NCBI GenBank assembly: GCA_947169115.1
Contig: CAMVOK010000001.1
Location: forward strand, 1 to 64,000
Source: an uncultured Prevotellaceae bacterium
Lineage (GTDB): Bacteria > Bacteroidota > Bacteroidia > Bacteroidales > Bacteroidaceae
Reading direction: 5' to 3'
Length of the DNA stretch: 64,000 nt
Shown here: piece after piece, positions 1 through 8,092 of the stretch
Numbering within the stretch: position 1 is the stretch's first letter
Layout: each line of letters begins with the position of its first letter
Program-made: the position numbers and the translations under genes
Notes under the pieces: generated by a model
Told to the model about the DNA's origin: nothing
Database searches by the model: none
What the model saw: the letters and a program-made list of their open reading frames with translations, nothing else

Positions 1-97
1 TAAGTGTTTAAGGCATTTCTCCCTCCCCAGGGAGGGTTGGGGTGGGCCGATAAGTGTTTAAGGCATTTCTCCCTCCCCAGGGAGGGCCGGGGTGGGC
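1..97. repeat. Two tandem copies of a 50-bp palindromic element
   Basis: Two adjacent 50-bp units begin at 1 and 51 with the same 36 bases and differ at only a few positions near their 3' ends. Each carries a C-rich/G-rich inverted repeat (CCCTCC...GGAGGG) followed by a GGGGTGGG tail. Related C/G-rich elements occur at 25421-25617. The second unit ends about 16 bp before the first gene, so it may act as a leader or terminator hairpin. No gene is visible in 1-115. Confidence 0.8.
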
Positions 98-115
98 TTA
101 TTAAGGTTTTAAAAA

Positions 116-1099
116 ATGGATGAGATTATTGAGCGTGTTCCGAGGGAACTCTTGAAACAGGAACTGACGGAAGAGAAGCGTCTGCGGTTTACGAATAAGA
201 GCAACAATGAGGTATATATAGTCACTTGGCAGGATTCGCCCAACGTGGTTCGCGAAATCGGCAGACTGCGCGAGATTGCTTTTCGCGATGCAGGTGGTGG
301 TACGGGAAAGGCATACGACCTTGACGAATTCGATACCTGCGAACATCCCTACAAGCAACTTATCGTGTGGGATCCCGAACATGAGGAGATTCTGGGTGGA
401 TACCGTTATCTGTTGGGCAAAGACTGGTGCATCGGTGCCGACGGACAGCCCCATCTCGCCACGAGTCACATGTTCCGTTTCAGTGAGAAGTTCATGCGTG
501 ACTATGCCCCCTACACCATAGAACTTGGACGCTCGTTTGTCACTCTCGAATACCAAAGCACCCGTATGGGTACCAAAGGACTATATGCCCTCGATAATCT
601 ATGGGACGGTTTGGGAGCCTTGGTTGTCATTGAACCTTCTGTGCGCTATCTGTTTGGCAAGTTCACCATGTATCCTACCTACGACCGTCTGGCCCGTGAC
701 ATGATACTTTATTTTCTGAAGAAACATTTCCCAGACCCTGACAATCTGATTATACCCATGAAGCCCCTTGTGCTAGAGCATGACCCAGTCCAGTTTGAGC
801 AACTCTTTACTGAGCAGGATTTTAAGGCAGATTATCGTGTACTGAACAAGGAAGTACGTAAACTCGGATACAATATTCCCCCTTTGGTAAATGCCTACAT
901 GAGTCTGAGTCCTACGATGCGTCTTTTTGGTACAGCCATCAACGATGGTTTCGGTGATGTGGAGGAAACCGGTATCCTGATAGCCGTGGACGAGATTCTC
1001 CAGGAAAAGCGTATGCGTCACATCGACACCTTTGCCGCAGAGCATCCCGAATTAGTGAAAATCATCGACGGGGCACACCGCATCTTCTACAAGGCATGA
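116..1099 (+). CDS. GNAT-family N-acyltransferase (hemolysin-like / GlsB-like)
   Basis: A 327-residue soluble protein with the character of the GNAT Acetyltransf_5 (hemolysin-like) family. The core around residues 80-160 has the pattern ILGGYRYLLG followed by MFRFSEKFM and YTIELGRSFV. In Bacteroides, members of this family (GlsB) N-acylate glycine to make lyso-glycine lipids, usually beside an O-acyltransferase (GlsA). Any such partner would lie left of the window, so the substrate is inference. The start at 116 follows an AT-rich stretch directly after the tandem repeat. The gene stands alone on the plus strand and converges on dgt. Confidence 0.7.
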   Translation: MDEIIERVPRELLKQELTEEKRLRFTNKSNNEVYIVTWQDSPNVVREIGRLREIAFRDAGGGTGKAYDLDEFDTCEHPYKQLIVWDPEHEEILGGYRYLLGKDWCIGADGQPHLATSHMFRFSEKFMRDYAPYTIELGRSFVTLEYQSTRMGTKGLYALDNLWDGLGALVVIEPSVRYLFGKFTMYPTYDRLARDMILYFLKKHFPDPDNLIIPMKPLVLEHDPVQFEQLFTEQDFKADYRVLNKEVRKLGYNIPPLVNAYMSLSPTMRLFGTAINDGFGDVEETGILIAVDEILQEKRMRHIDTFAAEHPELVKIIDGAHRIFYKA

Positions 1100-1100
1100 T

Positions 1101-1170
1101 ATTGCGCATTTTCGCGCATTTTCGCGCATTATCGCACACTATCGCGCTGTATCGCGCGCTATCGCGACAT
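1101..1170. repeat. Array of seven 10-bp units (WTCGCGCATT-like)
   Basis: Seven consecutive decamers, in exact 10-bp register, fill the gap between the GNAT gene and the convergent dgt. They run from ATTGCGCATT to ATCGCGACAT and all keep the core NCGCRC. A second seven-unit array, in the opposite orientation, lies at 28801-28870 and has nearly the same first and last units. The array is followed by GTAACTTTGC, a good Bacteroidota -7 box that would read into the 3' end of dgt in antisense. Confidence 0.8.
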
Positions 1171-1204
1171 TATGTGTTTGTAAATGTAGTAACTTTGCAC
1201 CAGT

Positions 1205-2557
1205 TTACACGGTAGCAAGACTCATACCATTGATTTTGCGGTAGAGGTCGAGGGCAAAGACATCAGTCATGCCAGAGATATAGTCGAGCACGGCCAGAAT
1301 GCGTTCGTAGAGGGTGGTAGCCTTGATGTCGTATTGTGTGCTAACGCGATTGATAAGAATCTTTGAGTAGGTGCGTTCACTGTGGGTGACGGCATCGAGC
1401 ATGAGGTCGAGAAGTTGGGTGATGACCTTGTGACCAGCGATTTCTATGTCAACGACCATGCGAGCGTGGTAGATTTTGGCCACGGCTGTCTCTACACAGG
1501 CTTTGTAGGCTTGACGGGGAAGTGGGCTAATATGTTCGATGAGGCTGCCCTGAAAACTGCCGTCGAGGATGGCCTTCTCATTCTCGACAAAAACACGGAC
1601 GCACTCGTTTTCGAGTAAGCCGATGACGATGGAGCGCAGGTAAACCACCTGTTCGTTGGTGTCGTCGAGGGTGGCCAGACGTGTACGTATCTCCTCTTGG
1701 TGAGACTCATCGAAGAAGTTGATAAGTAGCTTCTGTGTTTCGACGGTGGTGAGAATTTTCAGTTTGTGGGCATCCTCTATATCCATAATCTGGTAACAGA
1801 TGTCGTCGGCTGCTTCTACAAGATAGACCAGTGGATAACGGGCGTATTGTTCGCCACCATGGGGGGCGTGTATTTTCTTAATACCCAGTTCTTGGGCAAT
1901 CTTATGGAAGTCGGCCTGTTCTGCCTGGAAGAAACCGAACTTGCCCTTTTTGCCTGCCTGGTTGCTGGGGTATGGGTATTTGACAATGCTGGCCAACGTG
2001 GAGTAGGTCATAACGAAACCTCCCTCGCGGCGTCCTACAAAGTGGTGGGTGAGTAAGCGGAAGGCATTGGCATTGCCCTCGAAATGGACGAGATCCTGCC
2101 ATTGCTCTGGAGTAAGAGAATCGCCCGTTTCATCGCAGAAATACGTTTCGTACTTCTGACCATTGCCCTCGCTGAAGTAGGAACCGATGGCACGCTCGCC
2201 GCTATGCCCAAAGGGAGGGTTGCCGAGGTCGTGGGCCAGGCAGGCTGCGCTGACGATACTGCCCATCTCTGTGAGGTGAGTGTTCTGGAGATGGGGGTGA
2301 CGTTCCAGAAGCTGGCGACTGACATCGTTGCCCAGACTGCGCCCTACGCTACTGACTTCAAGAGAGTGGGTGAGGCGGTTATGTACGAAAATGCTGCCTG
2401 GCAGAGGGAAGACCTGAGTCTTGTTTTGCAGGCGGCGGAATGCTGCGGAAAAGATAAGACGGTCGAAGTCGCGCTGGAATTCCGAGCGATCGTCTTCGCG
2501 GTGGGGCGTTTTCTCCTGCCCCAAACGCTTATTAGATAGTAATTGTTCCCATTTCAT
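1205..2557 (-). CDS. dgt: Deoxyguanosinetriphosphate triphosphohydrolase (dNTPase)
   Basis: A 450-residue HD-domain dNTP triphosphohydrolase, which splits dGTP or other dNTPs into deoxynucleoside and triphosphate. Visible motifs are N60-R-L-T-H64 (first metal ligand region), A-H109-D110 (the HD pair) and G-H118-S-G-E. The N-terminal [19 protein letters not shown] segment is typical of Dgt. The start at 2557 is only four bases from a TATCTTTG -7 box on the same strand, so the mRNA may be leaderless. It is divergent from dut, which also acts on dNTP pools. Confidence 0.93.
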   Translation of the reverse strand: MKWEQLLSNKRLGQEKTPHREDDRSEFQRDFDRLIFSAAFRRLQNKTQVFPLPGSIFVHNRLTHSLEVSSVGRSLGNDVSRQLLERHPHLQNTHLTEMGSIVSAACLAHDLGNPPFGHSGERAIGSYFSEGNGQKYETYFCDETGDSLTPEQWQDLVHFEGNANAFRLLTHHFVGRREGGFVMTYSTLASIVKYPYPSNQAGKKGKFGFFQAEQADFHKIAQELGIKKIHAPHGGEQYARYPLVYLVEAADDICYQIMDIEDAHKLKILTTVETQKLLINFFDESHQEEIRTRLATLDDTNEQVVYLRSIVIGLLENECVRVFVENEKAILDGSFQGSLIEHISPLPRQAYKACVETAVAKIYHARMVVDIEIAGHKVITQLLDLMLDAVTHSERTYSKILINRVSTQYDIKATTLYERILAVLDYISGMTDVFALDLYRKINGMSLATV

Positions 2558-2561
2558 GCTG

Positions 2562-2598
2562 CAAAGATAGGAAATTTCACATTTATTTCTTATCTTTG
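2562..2598. promoter_or_regulatory. Divergent -7 boxes for dgt (minus) and dut (plus)
   Basis: TATCTTTG occurs on the minus strand at 2562-2569 and on the plus strand at 2591-2598. Both match the Bacteroidota -7 consensus TAnnTTTG exactly. No good -33 TTTG box was found at 19-20 bp for either. The plus-strand box fixes the dut start at 2624 and argues against a longer reading from 2543, which would begin upstream of the promoter. Confidence 0.7.
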
Positions 2599-2623
2599 TG
2601 CGCGTTTTTTAGAAAAAATAGGT

Positions 2624-3055
2624 ATGAAAGTTCGTTTTATCAATAATTCACATCATCCGTTGCCCCAATATGCCACGCCACACTCGGCAGGCATGGACTT
2701 ACGTGCTAATCTCGAGGAACCCATTACACTCTGGCCTATGGAGCGGAAACTTATTCCCACTGGATTAAGAATGGCTTTGCCTCCTGGGTATGAAGCGCAG
2801 GTAAGACCTCGAAGCGGTTTGGCTCTGAAGCATGGAGTGACGGTGTTGAATACACCGGGAACCATCGATGCCGACTATCGTGGAGAGATAGGGATAATAC
2901 TAGTGAACCTGAGTCAGGAACCTTTTGTGATAAACGACGGGGAACGCATAGCCCAGATGGTGATAGCCCGACATGAGCAGCCCGAACTGGAGGTCGTAGA
3001 GGTTCTGGACGAAACAGAACGTGGCGAGGGCGGTTTTGGACATACCGGAGTATAG
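2624..3055 (+). CDS. dut: dUTP diphosphatase (dUTPase)
   Basis: A 143-residue trimeric-type dUTPase, converting dUTP to dUMP and pyrophosphate. All five motifs are present: AGMDLRA (22-28), RPRSG (61-65), the IDADYRGE region (81-88) with the preceding NTPGT, RIAQ (108-111), and the C-terminal [10 protein letters not shown] (133-142). The ATG at 2624 gives the usual family length and lies about 25 bp after a TATCTTTG box; an in-frame upstream ATG at 2543 would add 27 unrelated residues. It is the first gene of a likely operon with the TPR, DUF4292 and EnvC-like genes. Confidence 0.95.
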   Translation: MKVRFINNSHHPLPQYATPHSAGMDLRANLEEPITLWPMERKLIPTGLRMALPPGYEAQVRPRSGLALKHGVTVLNTPGTIDADYRGEIGIILVNLSQEPFVINDGERIAQMVIARHEQPELEVVEVLDETERGEGGFGHTGV

Positions 3056-3074
3056 GAAAAGCAAATAGGTAAAG

Positions 3075-4841
3075 GTGAAAAAGATTGTAGCCCTTTTATT
3101 TCTTGTCTTGACTATTGTACCCATCGAGGCGAAGCGGAAAAAGGTCTCGACGAAGACGGTTGTGCGGACACAGTTGGCACCTGCCGATGCCCGCCGTTTA
3201 TCTTATTTCTATCAGGAAGGGGTAAAGCAGAAGCTGGCAGGAAAACTTAGTGATGCCTACGACCTTTTTGAGCACTGTCTGGCTATAGACCCGGGAAATC
3301 CGGATGCCCTGTTTGAACTTGGCTATCTGAAGTTCTATATGGGACAGGACAGCGTGGGGACGGATTTGTTGCGGCAAGTCGTGGAAATAGACGGCAACAA
3401 CCCGAAGTATGTGCAGTCCTTAGCTGCTGCCTATTTGGCACAGAACGAATATGAAAAGGCCATACCTGTGGTGGAGAAACTTTCGAGGTTGCAATCGAGA
3501 CGTTCCGATGTCTTGTACCAGTTGGTAGAACTGTACAAAAGTAATGGGCAGACGGTGGAGGCTATTTCGGCACTCGACCGCATAGAAATCTTGGAAGGAC
3601 GTACGCTGCAGACCAGTCTGCAAAAATTCTCACTCTACATGGATAAGGGTGAAAAGGAGTCGGCCTTTGGTGTCTTAAAAGATATGGAAAAGGAGTCGCC
3701 CTACGACCTGCGCATCCCCATCATCATAGGTAAGCAGTATTTGGAGAACGAAGAGCCAGAGAATGCCCTGAAATATTTTGAGAAGGTGAGGGAACGGGAA
3801 CCCGAGAATGCGGAACTTCGCCTGGCGATGATGGAGTATCACGAACAGACGGGACAGAAGGAAAAGCGAGAAGAAATCCGCGACTCCTTGCTTTATGCCC
3901 AAGACACGCCTGACGACTTGCGGGCTCAAATGATGGCATTGCTGATTGAAGACCTGAAAGGACAACCCGACAGAAATGACCGCATCATGGATACTTTTGA
4001 TAAACTGCTTCGTTTGTCGCCCAGTCCGATGATGTATTCGATGCGCACATCGTATTTGCTCTATAACAAGGCCGACGAAGATGTGGTGGCACAGTCGTTG
4101 CGAGACCTACTTGCGGTGAGCCCGGACAATGAGAATGCCCTTTCGAGGCTGTTGGTGTATTATCTGGACAGAAAAGATTTTGAACATGTAGTGGAGGTGT
4201 GCAGGAAGGGCGTGAATGCACATCCGGAATCGATGGCTTTCCATTTCTATCTAGGATTGGCCTTGTCGCAGTTGAAACAGAGCGAACAGGCGTTGGAAGC
4301 CTTGCAGAATGGGCTGAGACAGGTGGGTGAACAGGCGAATCCCGAGTATGTGTCGGACATTTATGAAATACTTGGGGAATTGTATTATGAACAACACAGG
4401 CCGGAGGATGCTTTCGCAGCCTATGACAGCTGCCTGGCCTACAAGGATGACAATGCCTCCTGTCTGAACAACTATGCCTATTATCTGAGCCTACAGAACG
4501 AGCGTCTGGACGAGGCAGAGAAGATGGCATACAGAGCCATCAAACTGGAACCCTTAAACAAGACCTATCTCGACACCTATGCCTGGGTGCTTTTTATGCA
4601 GGAAAATTATATGATGGCCAAGTTCTACATAGACAGGGTGGTATCGCCGAGTCAGAATGACAGTACTCTGCTGGCCGATGCCGAACTCCATCCCGATGTG
4701 TTGGAACATGCCGGTGATATTTATGCCCTGAACGGAAAGGAAGAAGAGGCTTTGCGCTACTGGTCGCTGGCTATGCGAAAAGGTGAGGGTAGTGCCTTGT
4801 TGGAAAAGAAAGTGAAGCTGAAGAAATACGTAAAAGAATGA
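3075..4841 (+). CDS. Exported tetratricopeptide-repeat protein
   Basis: A 588-residue protein with an N-terminal signal peptide (MKKIVALLFLVLTIVPIEA) followed by TPR repeats through most of its length; clear helices include YQEGVKQKLAGKLSDAYDLF, ALFELGYLKFYMGQ and CLNNYAYYLSLQNERLDEAE. The start codon is GTG at 3075. It lies 19 bp after dut and overlaps the next gene by four bases (ATGA), so translation is probably coupled. A TPR protein between dut and DUF4292 is a familiar Bacteroidota arrangement. It likely scaffolds envelope proteins; the specific partner is unknown. Confidence 0.8.
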   Translation: MKKIVALLFLVLTIVPIEAKRKKVSTKTVVRTQLAPADARRLSYFYQEGVKQKLAGKLSDAYDLFEHCLAIDPGNPDALFELGYLKFYMGQDSVGTDLLRQVVEIDGNNPKYVQSLAAAYLAQNEYEKAIPVVEKLSRLQSRRSDVLYQLVELYKSNGQTVEAISALDRIEILEGRTLQTSLQKFSLYMDKGEKESAFGVLKDMEKESPYDLRIPIIIGKQYLENEEPENALKYFEKVREREPENAELRLAMMEYHEQTGQKEKREEIRDSLLYAQDTPDDLRAQMMALLIEDLKGQPDRNDRIMDTFDKLLRLSPSPMMYSMRTSYLLYNKADEDVVAQSLRDLLAVSPDNENALSRLLVYYLDRKDFEHVVEVCRKGVNAHPESMAFHFYLGLALSQLKQSEQALEALQNGLRQVGEQANPEYVSDIYEILGELYYEQHRPEDAFAAYDSCLAYKDDNASCLNNYAYYLSLQNERLDEAEKMAYRAIKLEPLNKTYLDTYAWVLFMQENYMMAKFYIDRVVSPSQNDSTLLADAELHPDVLEHAGDIYALNGKEEEALRYWSLAMRKGEGSALLEKKVKLKKYVKE

Positions 4842-5584
4842 AATCATTGAAGATACTTATGACGATGGCTGTGGTGGCAATATGCCTTACGGCTTGTCGT
4901 TCATCGAGATATGCCAGTCGCCATGCGGAGACAGAAGATATTCCGGTGTTGACGAATCCCAGTCTGGTGGCAGGTAAGGATGATACCTCACGGAAGGATA
5001 AGAAAAATAAGAAAAAAAATAAAGCGGAGGTGCCACAGACGAAGAGGGCAGGCATTAATGTGCTGACGAGCAAGATGAACCTTACGCTTGAAACTGGTGG
5101 AAATAAGATTAACGTAGGAGGTACCTATCGTCTGAAACGCGACGAAGTAGTGCAGATAAACCTGACTTACACAATGCTGTTTACCATTAGTGTGGGAACC
5201 ATGGAACTTACTCCAGATTATCTACTTTTTATCGACCGCCTCAACAAACGCTATTGTAAGGCAGCTTACAGCGATATTCCCGCTTTTGCAGAGGCGGGAG
5301 TGGACTTCAACTACCTGCAACGCATCTTCTGGGGAGAGGCAGAGAGTTCGCCAACTCCGGCATTGGAATGGAATTATGCCAACTGGACGCCAATAGGTGG
5401 AGGTCAGTTCCCTGGCCAGATACTCTTTACGCTGAGAAATGGGAATGCAGCTTACAAGGCAAACTTCAACCTTTCAAATCTACGGGAGGATGACGATTGG
5501 GAAAAAAGAACGGAGGTTTCAGAGAAATATACCCCCATCTCGTTTGATGTAGCCATGAGAGCCATCTTGAATCTTGTGAAATAG
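4838..5584 (+). CDS. DUF4292 family lipoprotein
   Basis: A 248-residue lipoprotein: lipobox LTAC with Cys20, then a Ser/Arg-rich and Lys-rich linker (a run of KDKKNKKKNK near residue 53), then a beta-rich domain. The phylum-specific DUF4292 family sits between a TPR protein and an M23-like protein in many Bacteroidota, as here. The fold resembles LolA/LolB-type lipid-binding beta-baskets, so a role in envelope lipid or lipoprotein handling is plausible but inferred. It overlaps the upstream TPR gene by four bases. Confidence 0.75.
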   Translation: MKSLKILMTMAVVAICLTACRSSRYASRHAETEDIPVLTNPSLVAGKDDTSRKDKKNKKKNKAEVPQTKRAGINVLTSKMNLTLETGGNKINVGGTYRLKRDEVVQINLTYTMLFTISVGTMELTPDYLLFIDRLNKRYCKAAYSDIPAFAEAGVDFNYLQRIFWGEAESSPTPALEWNYANWTPIGGGQFPGQILFTLRNGNAAYKANFNLSNLREDDDWEKRTEVSEKYTPISFDVAMRAILNLVK

Positions 5585-5599
5585 TTAATGGTTTTACTC

Positions 5600-6904
5600 A
5601 TGAAACGTATTCTGACCCTCTTCCTTTTATTGCTTTTCTTGGTGCCTGTGGAGGCTCAGGACAGTAAGCGTGTGAAGGCTCTGAAGAACCAGAAAGCCCA
5701 GTTGCAAAAAGACTTGAAGCGTTCGGAACAGGACTTGGACAAGACCAAGCAGGACGTGAAGAAGGGGCAACTCAATATTCAGTTCCTTGACCAGGAGATA
5801 GAGGTCAGGGTGCAATACATCCACCAGACCGAGAGCGAACTGGAACGTCTGCAACGGAAGGTTGACAGTGTGCAGACGGAGATAAAGATTGTAGATTCGA
5901 TATTGACGGTAAAGAAGGAACGATTCGTACATGCCCTGCGTATGGCACAAGGTTATCGTAAGGTGAACAGTACGTTGCTGTTTGCTTTGTCGGCCAATGA
6001 TGTAACCCAGATGTATCGCCGTTTGCGTTATACGCGACAGTATGCTTCGTACCAGCGTATGTTGGGAGAGCAGATGCAGGCCAAGCAGATAGAACTGTTG
6101 GAATTACAGAACCAACTACTGGGTCTGAAGAGTGAGATGAACAGGAAAATGCGCATACTGGTGGAGGAGCGGGCTAAGCTAAGACGTCAGCAAGTGGAAC
6201 AGCAGACTCAGGTGAATTCTTTGCAGAAGAAAGCCAAGAATCTGCAAAAACAGGTGACGGAGAAGCAGGCTCAGATAGCAGCATTGCAGAAGAAGATAGA
6301 CGAGGTGATTGCTTACGAGATAGAGCAGGCACGCAAACGAGCCGAGGAAGAAAGGCGTCGTAGGGAAGCGGCAGAGGCTGCGAAAAAGAAAGGAGACAAG
6401 GCGACAGGAAAATCATCCGCATCAAAGACCACGTCGAAGAGTGTTTCGAAGGGTGGAAGTTCTACCAAGTGGCTCACGCCAGAGGAACAGAGACTGAACG
6501 GAAGTTTTGCCCAAAACAAGGGACGTCTGCCAGTTCCCATAACGGGTGAGTATATGGTTGGGGCACATTATGGAGCAAACACTTCGGGGCATACCCATGT
6601 TGTGCTCAACAATAAGGGAACAAACTATGTGGGACGACCCGATGCCCGTGCACGGACAATTTTTGACGGTGAGGTTTCTGCTGTGTTTGCCTTTGGTGGT
6701 ATGAAAAACGTGCTTGTGCGCCATGGAAGTTACATTTCTGTCTATTGTAACTTGTCGTCTGTGATTGTACAGAAGGGACAGAAAGTGAAAGCTCGTGACT
6801 TGCTGGGTACGGTAGCAAATGATGGGGACGGAAACTACGTTCTGCATTTCCAACTCAGGCAGGAGACCAAGTTACTCAATCCCGAACAGTGGATTGGACG
6901 GTAA
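5600..6904 (+). CDS. EnvC-like murein hydrolase activator (degenerate M23/LytM)
   Basis: About 434 residues: signal peptide (MKRILTLFLLLLFLVPVEAQ), a long coiled coil to about residue 260, an Ala/Lys/Ser-rich linker and a C-terminal LytM domain. The usual zinc-ligand patterns (HxxxD and HxH) are not visible: the corresponding segments read GHTHVVLNNKG and LHFQLR. This suggests a non-catalytic activator of amidases, as in EnvC/NlpD, rather than a peptidase. An ATG at 5588 is also possible, but 5600 gives the better signal peptide. It is the last gene of the dut operon; its stop abuts the stop of the convergent M20 gene. Confidence 0.82.
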   Translation: MKRILTLFLLLLFLVPVEAQDSKRVKALKNQKAQLQKDLKRSEQDLDKTKQDVKKGQLNIQFLDQEIEVRVQYIHQTESELERLQRKVDSVQTEIKIVDSILTVKKERFVHALRMAQGYRKVNSTLLFALSANDVTQMYRRLRYTRQYASYQRMLGEQMQAKQIELLELQNQLLGLKSEMNRKMRILVEERAKLRRQQVEQQTQVNSLQKKAKNLQKQVTEKQAQIAALQKKIDEVIAYEIEQARKRAEEERRRREAAEAAKKKGDKATGKSSASKTTSKSVSKGGSSTKWLTPEEQRLNGSFAQNKGRLPVPITGEYMVGAHYGANTSGHTHVVLNNKGTNYVGRPDARARTIFDGEVSAVFAFGGMKNVLVRHGSYISVYCNLSSVIVQKGQKVKARDLLGTVANDGDGNYVLHFQLRQETKLLNPEQWIGR

Positions 6905-7969
6905 TTATTGGAGATTCAACGAAGAAAGCATCCTCAGGTAGATGTCGATGGCTTCTTCTATCTCACAGATTCGGACGAATTCGTCTGCCGTATGGCTACG
7001 GCTACTTTCGCCTGGTCCCATCTTCATGCTGGGGCAGTGGAGCAACGCCTGATCGCTTAGGGTGGGACTGCCGAAAGGAGTCCGTCCGACAGCAATTGCT
7101 CTTTTGACAAGAGGATGTTTTACGTTAATATGGCTCGAACTAAGGCGGAAACTACGGGCTTTCGCCTCACTTTTTATGTTTTGGCATATTCTGTGGTATA
7201 TTTCCTCATTGGAATGGAGCTCGTTGGTGCGAATGTCAACCACAAACTGGCAGCGGTCGGGTATGACATTGTGCTGAGTACCGGCAGAAACCATTGTTAC
7301 CGTCATCTTTGTTGCTCCGAGAAGGGGGCTTACCTCTGGGAACTGAGTAGTACGGAACCATTGAATGTCATCGAGAGCGTGATAGATGGCATTGTCCCCC
7401 TCGTTACGGGCTGCATGTCCGGCCTTACCGTGAGCCGTTACATCCAATACCATCAAGCCTTTCTCGGCGATGGCGGGCTGCATGCCTGTAGGTTCACCCA
7501 CCAAAGCTACATCGATGTGGGGTAGCAAGGGCAATACGCTTTCTATGCCTCCGCGTCCGCTTACTTCTTCTTCAGCGGAGGCCAGAAAGATGAGGTTGTA
7601 ACTCTGTGGGGTTTCCCGAAGTATGCGAAAGACCTGTAGTAAACTTACCAAAGAAGCTCCGTCGTCGTTGCTTCCGAGTCCGTATATGCAGTCACCGTTG
7701 CGTGTAGCCAGAAAGGGCGCTCTTCGCCATCCATCTACGGGACGAACCGTATCGATATGGGCGCAAAGGAGCAGGGTGGGACGATTATCTTCGTAGTCTG
7801 GTGCTATGCTCCATAGGTTGTTGCCCTCGCGTTTGGGGGCAAGTTTCCATGCTTCCATTTGTGCCTCTAATAGGTCGGCTGCCTCTTTCTCCTCGCGGCT
7901 AATACTAGGGGTGTTTATCAGTCGGCAGAGAAGGGTGATGGCTTCTTGGGTCAGGTCGTTGATGTTCAT
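6905..7969 (-). CDS. M20 family metallohydrolase (ArgE/DapE-like deacylase)
   Basis: A 354-residue di-zinc M20 hydrolase. Metal and catalytic motifs are visible: CAH71-I-D73-TV, GSND102-D-GAS, SAE133-EE with the catalytic Glu, a GEPTGM segment and a C-terminal SHTADEFV His. The family removes acyl groups from amino acids; Bacteroidota members next to no other arg genes are often annotated acetylornithine or succinylornithine deacylase. No arg genes are nearby, so the substrate is not settled. A TAATTTTG box lies at 7990-7997 on its strand. Confidence 0.8.
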   Translation of the reverse strand: MNINDLTQEAITLLCRLINTPSISREEKEAADLLEAQMEAWKLAPKREGNNLWSIAPDYEDNRPTLLLCAHIDTVRPVDGWRRAPFLATRNGDCIYGLGSNDDGASLVSLLQVFRILRETPQSYNLIFLASAEEEVSGRGGIESVLPLLPHIDVALVGEPTGMQPAIAEKGLMVLDVTAHGKAGHAARNEGDNAIYHALDDIQWFRTTQFPEVSPLLGATKMTVTMVSAGTQHNVIPDRCQFVVDIRTNELHSNEEIYHRICQNIKSEAKARSFRLSSSHINVKHPLVKRAIAVGRTPFGSPTLSDQALLHCPSMKMGPGESSRSHTADEFVRICEIEEAIDIYLRMLSSLNLQ

Positions 7970-7989
7970 GATTGTATGTATTCTTCTGG

Positions 7990-8070
7990 CAAAATTACAA
8001 GATAATTACGAATTACGAATTACGAATTACGAAATTTGTTGCAGAAATTATGTATTATTTTGTATCTTTG
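7990..8070. promoter_or_regulatory. Divergent promoters around a heptamer repeat
   Basis: A minus-strand -7 box TAATTTTG (7990-7997) serves the M20 gene and a plus-strand TATCTTTG (8063-8070) serves metG, 22 bp before its ATG. Between them, 8004-8031 holds four perfect copies of the heptamer AATTACG. Confidence 0.65.
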
Positions 8071-8092
8071 CAAGCAAAACTAAGAAAGATAT

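Noticed and set aside
1185..1204. GTAACTTTGC after the first decamer array as a gene promoter
   Set aside because: It points into the 3' end of dgt in antisense and no gene follows; noted as part of the array only.
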